Assembly: GCF_900157365.1 (NCBI RefSeq)
Contig: NZ_FUEZ01000004.1
Coordinates: forward strand, 2,777,066-2,841,065
Length of the DNA: 64,000 bases
Origin: Mycobacterium numidiamassiliense
GTDB taxonomy: Bacteria > Actinomycetota > Actinomycetes > Mycobacteriales > Mycobacteriaceae
Reading direction: 5' to 3'
Part shown: positions 58,976-64,000 of the stretch, piece by piece
Layout of the letters: every line of letters begins with the position of its first letter
Numbering within the stretch: position 1 is the stretch's first letter
Program-made: the position numbers and the translations under genes
The notes under the pieces: model-generated
Told to the model about the DNA's origin: nothing
The model's database searches: none
The model's input: the letters and a program-made list of their open reading frames with translations, nothing else

Positions 58976-60529
58976 TCAGCCGTTTTCGGCGATATCTTCC
59001 AGCACCGCGAACATGGTCCGGGTGGGTACGCCGGTGGAGCCCTTGGGGGTGTAGCCCCATGGGCCGCTGGTGTTGTAGGCCGGGCCGGCCACGTCGATGT
59101 GTGCCCACTGGACTCCGTCGGCGACGAATTCCCGCAGGAACACCCCGGCCACCAGCATGCCGGCGAAGCGCTGGCCGCTGATGTTGGACAGGTCGGCCAC
59201 CTGCGACTTCAGGTCGTCCTTGAGGTCGTCGGGCAGCGGCATCGGCCAGCCGTTCTCGCCTTCGCGCTGCGAGATCGCCGCGACCCGGTCGCGGAACTCG
59301 TCGCTGCCCATCACTCCGGGGATGCGGGCACCCAGCGCCACGGTCTGCGCACCGGTCAGCGTGGACGTTTCGATCATGTAGTCGGGATTGTCCTCGCAGG
59401 CCCGCACGATGGCGTCGGCCAGGATGAGCCGGCCCTCGGCGTCGGTGTTCTGCACCTCGACCGTGATTCCGCCGTACTGCGTCAACACGTCACCGGGGCG
59501 CTGCGCCGTCGACGACGGCATGTTCTCGGCCATCGGCACGGTGGCGATCACGTCGATCGGCAGCTCGAGCCGGGCGGCCAGGGTGACGGTCGCGATCACC
59601 GCGGCGGCCCCACCCATGTCCGAGGTCATGTAGTGCATGGAGGCGGCCGGCTTGATCGAGATGCCGCCGGTGTCGAAGGTGACGCCCTTGCCGACGAGGG
59701 CAACTGTTTTCGCCTGCTTCGGTTTCTTGGCCAGCTTCGAACCGCGATGAATCAGCCGCACCAGCCGCGGCAACCGCGACGAGCCCTGCCCCACGCCGAT
59801 GATCCCGCCGAACCCGGCCTTTTGCAGCGCCTTGTCGTCGAGAATTTCCACTTCGAGGCCGACGGACTCGCCCAAAGCCTTTGCGCGCTTGGCGAATTCG
59901 GCGGGGAAGAGGTGGCTTGGCGGGGTGTTGACGAAGTCGCGGGCGGTGGCAACCGCGGTCGCGACGGCCGCGCCGTGCGCGGCCTGCTTCTTGGCGTCCT
60001 TGGCGGTCGCAAGCACCGTGATCTTGGTCAGCCCTTTGTCTTTGGGCGCGGTCTTGTCGCTGCGGAAGGCGGTGAACCGGTAGCTGCCCAGGATCAGCCC
60101 CTCGACCGCGGCGGCGCCGACGTCCTCGCCGGGCAACTCGGCCAGCGTGGTGATCACCGCCTCGGCACCGCCCAGCGAGCGCGCCGCCACCCCGGCGGCA
60201 CGGCGGATCGTGTCGGCCGGCCACTCGTCACGCGGTTTGCCCAGGCCGATCGTCAGCACGCTGGCCACCGGCAGCGCCGGCACCACCAGCCGGTGTACCT
60301 GTTCACTGCCGCCGGTGGCCTCCAACGCGAGTAGGTCGGCCTCGATTTCCTCGATGGCTTCGGCGGAAAGGAAGGAGTCTGCCGCCTCAACGACTGCGCC
60401 CGGCCGGTCATCGTCGCCGGTCGACACGACCGGGACGAGCAGTACCGAGGAGCCGGCCCCACGCTTGGGCAGCGAGGTGGCGACGTTGACAGAGGGGGAT
60501 TGGTAGCCCGGTTCGCTGGTCACGGGCAA
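58976..60529 (-). CDS. pepB: Leucyl (cytosol) aminopeptidase PepB/PepA family
   Basis: This M17 metallo-aminopeptidase releases N-terminal residues from peptides. The 517 aa product has the C-terminal catalytic domain with VGKGVTFDTGGISIKPA (metal ligands and Lys) and the signature NTDAEGRLILADA. It is cytosolic and presumably hexameric. Convergent with ephD (7 bp). Start at 60529; the adenylate cyclase gene ends 6 bp upstream on the same strand. Confidence 0.95.
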   Translation of the reverse strand: MPVTSEPGYQSPSVNVATSLPKRGAGSSVLLVPVVSTGDDDRPGAVVEAADSFLSAEAIEEIEADLLALEATGGSEQVHRLVVPALPVASVLTIGLGKPRDEWPADTIRRAAGVAARSLGGAEAVITTLAELPGEDVGAAAVEGLILGSYRFTAFRSDKTAPKDKGLTKITVLATAKDAKKQAAHGAAVATAVATARDFVNTPPSHLFPAEFAKRAKALGESVGLEVEILDDKALQKAGFGGIIGVGQGSSRLPRLVRLIHRGSKLAKKPKQAKTVALVGKGVTFDTGGISIKPAASMHYMTSDMGGAAAVIATVTLAARLELPIDVIATVPMAENMPSSTAQRPGDVLTQYGGITVEVQNTDAEGRLILADAIVRACEDNPDYMIETSTLTGAQTVALGARIPGVMGSDEFRDRVAAISQREGENGWPMPLPDDLKDDLKSQVADLSNISGQRFAGMLVAGVFLREFVADGVQWAHIDVAGPAYNTSGPWGYTPKGSTGVPTRTMFAVLEDIAENG

Positions 60530-60534
60530 TTACC

Positions 60535-61626
60535 CTAGTCCAGAGTCCCCGCGTGCAGATCGAAGGCGGTCACCGGGTGGTCAAAGCCCTTGAGCGTCAA
60601 CGGGCCCTGGGCGACCGCGGGACGGTCGGGCAACACGGCACGCAGTTCGGACGTGGCCAGGATCTGTTCTGGCGCGGCCGCGGCCACGAGTCGGGCAGCC
60701 AGGTTCACCGGGTTGCCGAAGTAGTCGCCGTTGATGGCCACGACCGTGCCCCACGCAAGGCCCGCGCGGACCTGCAGCCCCTCCTCGCGCGCCTTGGGGT
60801 GCTCGACGAGATCGACCGCGGCCTGCATCAGCCGCTCGGGTGACGAGCTCACCCACATCACCTCGTCACCGATGAACTTCACCACCCGGCCGCCGTCGGC
60901 ATGCACGACGTCGGACACGGTGCCGGCGAACTCGTTGAGCAGGTGCGACAACTCCGCCGGCGTCAGCGCCTGGGTCAACGCGGTGAAGCCGGACAGGTCC
61001 GCGAAACCGACGCCGCAGACCACCGCCGACGACGTGTCGCGAAGGACGCCCTCGAAGTGCGTTCGGGCGCTGATCAGATGGTGGCGGTGCACGATGTCGA
61101 TCAGCGCCCCGAGCCGCGGGACGAACTCGGCGACCGAGCGGTACGCCTGTGCGGTGGCGAGCTCGTCGTGGGTGTGGGTCATCTGGATGTCCGGCGTGCC
61201 GGAGCGGATGAGTGTCGCTTCGGCCTCCGCCAGTCGGGCCATGGCGGCGCCCAACACCCTCAGCAGGCCCAATGCACCGTCCTCGCCGACCACCGTCTTC
61301 AGCGCGAGCCAGGTGGCCAGGGCGTCGACGTCGGCCTGGCTCAGCACCGGAACGTCCGGACCGGCGATGGTCAGGCCGAGCAGGGTCCAGGCGCGCGCGA
61401 CATCCTCGGCCGCTATCCCGAGTTCCTCGGCCGCGGTCTGCAACGTGTAGATCGGGCGGCCCGACCAGGACAGCACGTCGCCGGCCAGGCCGAACAGCCG
61501 GCCGCGACGTTCGGCTTCCGCCATCTCCTCGACGGTGAACCCGAACTCGCCCAGATACTTGAGCAGGTCGGCCCGTTCGCGCGGATTTGCGATTCCGGCG
61601 GCCTCGAGCTCATCGAAGTCGACCAC
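60535..61626 (-). CDS. Class III adenylate cyclase, Rv2212 homologue
   Basis: The 363 aa protein has an N-terminal helical regulatory region (1 to about 185) and a class III cyclase domain (about 190-345). The domain shows ADLSGFTALTQ with the first metal Asp, GRVVKFIGDEVMW with the second, and GNPVNLAARL in the dimer/transition-state segment. In M. tuberculosis Rv2212 is a soluble cyclase activated by fatty acids and low pH. GTG start. It is divergent from gcvT with a 45 bp gap and read into pepB. Confidence 0.93.
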   Translation of the reverse strand: MVDFDELEAAGIANPRERADLLKYLGEFGFTVEEMAEAERRGRLFGLAGDVLSWSGRPIYTLQTAAEELGIAAEDVARAWTLLGLTIAGPDVPVLSQADVDALATWLALKTVVGEDGALGLLRVLGAAMARLAEAEATLIRSGTPDIQMTHTHDELATAQAYRSVAEFVPRLGALIDIVHRHHLISARTHFEGVLRDTSSAVVCGVGFADLSGFTALTQALTPAELSHLLNEFAGTVSDVVHADGGRVVKFIGDEVMWVSSSPERLMQAAVDLVEHPKAREEGLQVRAGLAWGTVVAINGDYFGNPVNLAARLVAAAAPEQILATSELRAVLPDRPAVAQGPLTLKGFDHPVTAFDLHAGTLD

Positions 61627-61671
61627 CCACCCAAGTGTGCCAGGCAGCGGTGACGATTAGGGTGAGTCGGC

Positions 61672-62775
61672 GTGAGCGATGCGTCGGAGTTGATCAAGGG
61701 ACCGCTGGAAGATCGTCATCGCGAGTTGGGCGCCAGCTTCGCCGAGTTCGGCGGCTGGCTGATGCCGGTGTCCTATGCCGGCACCGTCAGCGAGCACAAC
61801 GCGACGCGCAACGCGGTGGGCCTGTTCGACGTCAGCCACCTCGGCAAGGCGCTGATCCGCGGACCGGGTGCCGCGCAGTTCGTCAACTCCGCACTCACCA
61901 ACGACCTGGGCCGCATCGCGCCGGGAAAGGCGCAATACACACTGTGCTGCAACGAATCCGGCGGTGTCATCGACGACCTCATCGCCTACTACGTCGACGA
62001 TGACGAGATTTTCCTGGTGCCCAACGCCGCCAACACCGCCGCGGTGGTGGAGGCGTTGCAGGCGGCCGCTCCGGCCGGCCTGACGATCACCAACGAGCAT
62101 CGCTCCTACGCCGTCTTGGCAGTGCAGGGGCCGCGGTCGTCCGACGTCCTCGGGGAGCTCGGGCTGCCGACGGACATGGACTACATGGGTTATGCCGATG
62201 CGACGTTCTCGGGCGTACCGGTGCGGGTGTGTCGCACCGGGTACACCGGCGAACACGGCTACGAACTGCTGCCGCCCTGGGATTCCGCGGGTGTGGTGTT
62301 CGACGCGCTGGTGACCGCGGTGTCCCGAGCCGGCGGCGAGCCCGCCGGCCTGGGGGCCCGCGACACCCTGCGCACCGAGATGGGTTACCCGCTGCACGGG
62401 CACGAGCTCTCGCTCGACATTTCGCCGCTGCAGGCTCGGTGCGGCTGGGCCATCGGCTGGAAGAAGGACGCGTTCTTTGGCCGGGATGCGCTGCTGGCCG
62501 AGAAATCGGCGGGCCCGTGGCGGCTGTTGCGCGGGCTGCGGATGGTCGGGCGCGGTGTGCTGCGTCCCGGGCTGACCGTGCTGGCGGGGGATACCCCGGT
62601 CGGGGTGACCACATCGGGAACGTTCTCCCCGACACTGCAGATCGGTATTGCGCTGGCGTTGATCGATACCGACGCCGGAATCGACGACGGCGAGCAAATC
62701 ATTGTCGACGTCCGCGGTCGCGCCGCCGAGTGCGAAGTCGTGCGCCCGCCCTTCGTCGAACTGAAAACCCGCTAG
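61672..62775 (+). CDS. gcvT: Glycine cleavage system aminomethyltransferase (T protein) GcvT
   Basis: GcvT takes the aminomethyl group from lipoylated H protein to tetrahydrofolate. The 367 aa protein has FAEFGGWLMPVSYAGT, HNATRNAVGLFDVSHLGK, RTGYTGEHGYELL (folate-binding acid) and GLGARDTLRTEMGYPLHG. GTG start with GGTGAG upstream. It relies on lipoylation by LipB and LipA, encoded about 9 kb away. Confidence 0.96.
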   Translation: MSDASELIKGPLEDRHRELGASFAEFGGWLMPVSYAGTVSEHNATRNAVGLFDVSHLGKALIRGPGAAQFVNSALTNDLGRIAPGKAQYTLCCNESGGVIDDLIAYYVDDDEIFLVPNAANTAAVVEALQAAAPAGLTITNEHRSYAVLAVQGPRSSDVLGELGLPTDMDYMGYADATFSGVPVRVCRTGYTGEHGYELLPPWDSAGVVFDALVTAVSRAGGEPAGLGARDTLRTEMGYPLHGHELSLDISPLQARCGWAIGWKKDAFFGRDALLAEKSAGPWRLLRGLRMVGRGVLRPGLTVLAGDTPVGVTTSGTFSPTLQIGIALALIDTDAGIDDGEQIIVDVRGRAAECEVVRPPFVELKTR

Positions 62776-62829
62776 CCGCGGGCCGCATGTGCCAAAAACC
62801 CGTTGGCGCGCCCCGATACAATCGCTGCC

Positions 62830-63936
62830 ATGACAACCGGCTCACTCGAGTTCACGGTTTCGCGCGCGTCGAACCCGGCGACCGACGCCGAACGTGAATC
62901 GATTCTGCGTGACCCGGGATTCGGCAAATATTTCACCGACCACATGGTGTCGATCGACTACACCGCGGACCGCGGTTGGCACAACGCGCAAGTCATCCCG
63001 TACGGGCCGATCCAGCTGGACCCATCGGCAATCGTGTTGCACTACGCCCAAGAAGTGTTCGAGGGTTTGAAGGCGTACCGCTGGGCCGACGGCTCCATCC
63101 TGTCGTTTCGCCCGGACGCCAACGCCGCCCGAATGCGGTCGTCGGCCCGGCGACTGGCGATTCCGGAACTTCCCGACGAGGTTTTCCTCGAGTCGCTGCG
63201 CCAACTCGTCGCCGTCGACAGCGCCTGGGTTCCGGCCGCCGGCGGCGAAGAGGCGTTGTATTTTCGGCCATTCGTTTTCGCGACGGAGCCGGGTCTGGGG
63301 GTACGGCCGTCCAACCAGTACCGGTATCTGCTGATCGCTTCGCCGGCGGGCGGGTATTTCAAGGGCGGCATCAGCCCGGTCAATGTCTGGGTCTCTTCGG
63401 AGTACGTGCGGGCCTGCCCCGGTGGCACCGGGGCGGCCAAATTCGGCGGTAACTATGCCGCGTCGCTGCGGGCGCAGGCCGAAGCCGCGGAAAACGGTTG
63501 CGACCAAGTGGTTTGGCTGGATGCGGTAGAGCGTCGCTACATCGAAGAGATGGGCGGGATGAACCTGTTCTTCGTGTTCGGCAGCGGTGGGACGTCGCGG
63601 CTGGTTACACCGGAGCTATCCGGCTCACTGCTGCCCGGGATCACGCGGGATTCGTTGCTGCAGTTGGCTATCGACGCCGGGTTCAGTGTCGAGGAGCGCA
63701 AGATCGACATCGACGAGTGGCAGAAGAAAGCCGCCGCTGGGGAGATCACCGAGGTGTTCGCCTGTGGCACCGCCGCCGTCATCACGCCGGTCGCCCGAGT
63801 CAAATACGGAGATGCCGACTTCACCATCGCCGACGGCCAACCGGGCGAGGTCACGATGGCTTTGCGCGACACCCTCACTGGGATCCAGCGGGGCACCTTC
63901 GCCGACACCCACGGCTGGATGACGCCGCTGGGGTAG
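62830..63936 (+). CDS. ilvE: Branched-chain amino acid aminotransferase IlvE
   Basis: IlvE interconverts Leu/Ile/Val and their keto acids and is a fold-type IV PLP enzyme. The 368 aa length equals that of M. tuberculosis IlvE. The PLP Lys is in GTGAAKFGGNYAAS. EEMGGMNLFFVF, the later TRDSLLQLAIDAGFSVEERK and EVFACGTAAVITPV match BCAT class II. ATG at 62830. Ketoisovalerate made here is also the substrate of PanB. The last 64 bases of the window hold nothing identifiable. Confidence 0.96.
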   Translation: MTTGSLEFTVSRASNPATDAERESILRDPGFGKYFTDHMVSIDYTADRGWHNAQVIPYGPIQLDPSAIVLHYAQEVFEGLKAYRWADGSILSFRPDANAARMRSSARRLAIPELPDEVFLESLRQLVAVDSAWVPAAGGEEALYFRPFVFATEPGLGVRPSNQYRYLLIASPAGGYFKGGISPVNVWVSSEYVRACPGGTGAAKFGGNYAASLRAQAEAAENGCDQVVWLDAVERRYIEEMGGMNLFFVFGSGGTSRLVTPELSGSLLPGITRDSLLQLAIDAGFSVEERKIDIDEWQKKAAAGEITEVFACGTAAVITPVARVKYGDADFTIADGQPGEVTMALRDTLTGIQRGTFADTHGWMTPLG

Positions 63937-64000
63937 CGGCTCGGCCCGACTCGTGCGCCGCGTCCTCGACTCGAGCAGGCGCGCCCAGCGCCGCGGCCAC

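Noticed and set aside
59099..60334. 411-codon open frame antisense to pepB
   Set aside because: Shadow of the aminopeptidase; low-complexity Gly/Arg/His product without motifs.

Overview
The window is a high-GC chromosomal segment from a mycobacterium, most likely a slow-growing non-tuberculous species. Gene content and order from end to end follow the M. tuberculosis stretch Rv2247 (accD6) down to Rv2210c (ilvE), written in reverse, and the proteins are very close to the M. tuberculosis ones. Hallmarks are the FAS-II operon fabD-acpM-kasA-kasB-accD6 with its regulator mabR, the paired glutamine synthetase genes glnA1/glnA2 with glnE, two hip1/caeA-type cell-envelope proteases, ptpA/ptkA, and the lipoylation genes lipB-lipA next to dlaT. 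The assignments rest on recognition of the families and remembered M. tuberculosis gene order; no search was run.

Layout. 1-696: tail of a FAD monooxygenase. 704-7511: mycolic-acid FAS-II operon and mabR. 7621-12270: aceE, a lipoprotein, a DUF3052 protein, ahpE and tRNA-Val. 12349-15172: an accessory P450, small protein and epoxide hydrolase. 15181-24282: a DUF2236 protein, cobD, a repeat array, SURF1, ptpA, ptkA, an extra alpha/beta hydrolase and the four-gene overlapping run cobC / NIF3 / zinc-ribbon / RNase H-phosphatase. 24279-26736: an accessory P450-ferredoxin-DUF6941 cassette and rnpB. 26755-33608: CYTH-CHAD protein, two small exported proteins, panB and two hip1-like proteases. 33984-50184: nitrogen-assimilation genes glnA2, glnE and glnA1, split by about 10 kb of extra genes (thioesterase, LLM oxidoreductase, exported proteins, two Ser/Thr receptor kinases, a TIR receptor and an amine oxidase). 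50394-64000: RDD protein, DUF4191 protein, lipA, lipB, a WhiB4-like regulator, an SDR epimerase, dlaT, ephD, pepB, an adenylate cyclase, gcvT and ilvE.

How the genes work together. fabD, AcpM, KasA, KasB and AccD6 supply and elongate meromycolate chains, and a TTTTGT-N9-ACAAAA palindrome upstream of fabD is a good MabR operator. AceE, DlaT, LipA and LipB belong to the pyruvate dehydrogenase and lipoylation network, and DlaT and AhpE also contribute to peroxide defence. GlnE adenylylates glutamine synthetase, and glnA1 carries two GlnR-type boxes spaced 22 bp apart.

The most unusual part is 42-48.7 kb. Three consecutive minus-strand genes encode single-pass receptors: kinase, TIR, kinase. The TIR protein has a candidate NADase glutamate and a PknH-like four-cysteine ectodomain homologous to that of the adjacent kinase. 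A decayed copy of the 3' end of a neighbouring Gly-rich membrane-protein gene lies between the TIR and kinase genes. This indicates that the locus arose by segmental duplication followed by exchange of the cytoplasmic effector domain. I regard this as the best candidate for an undescribed system in the window.
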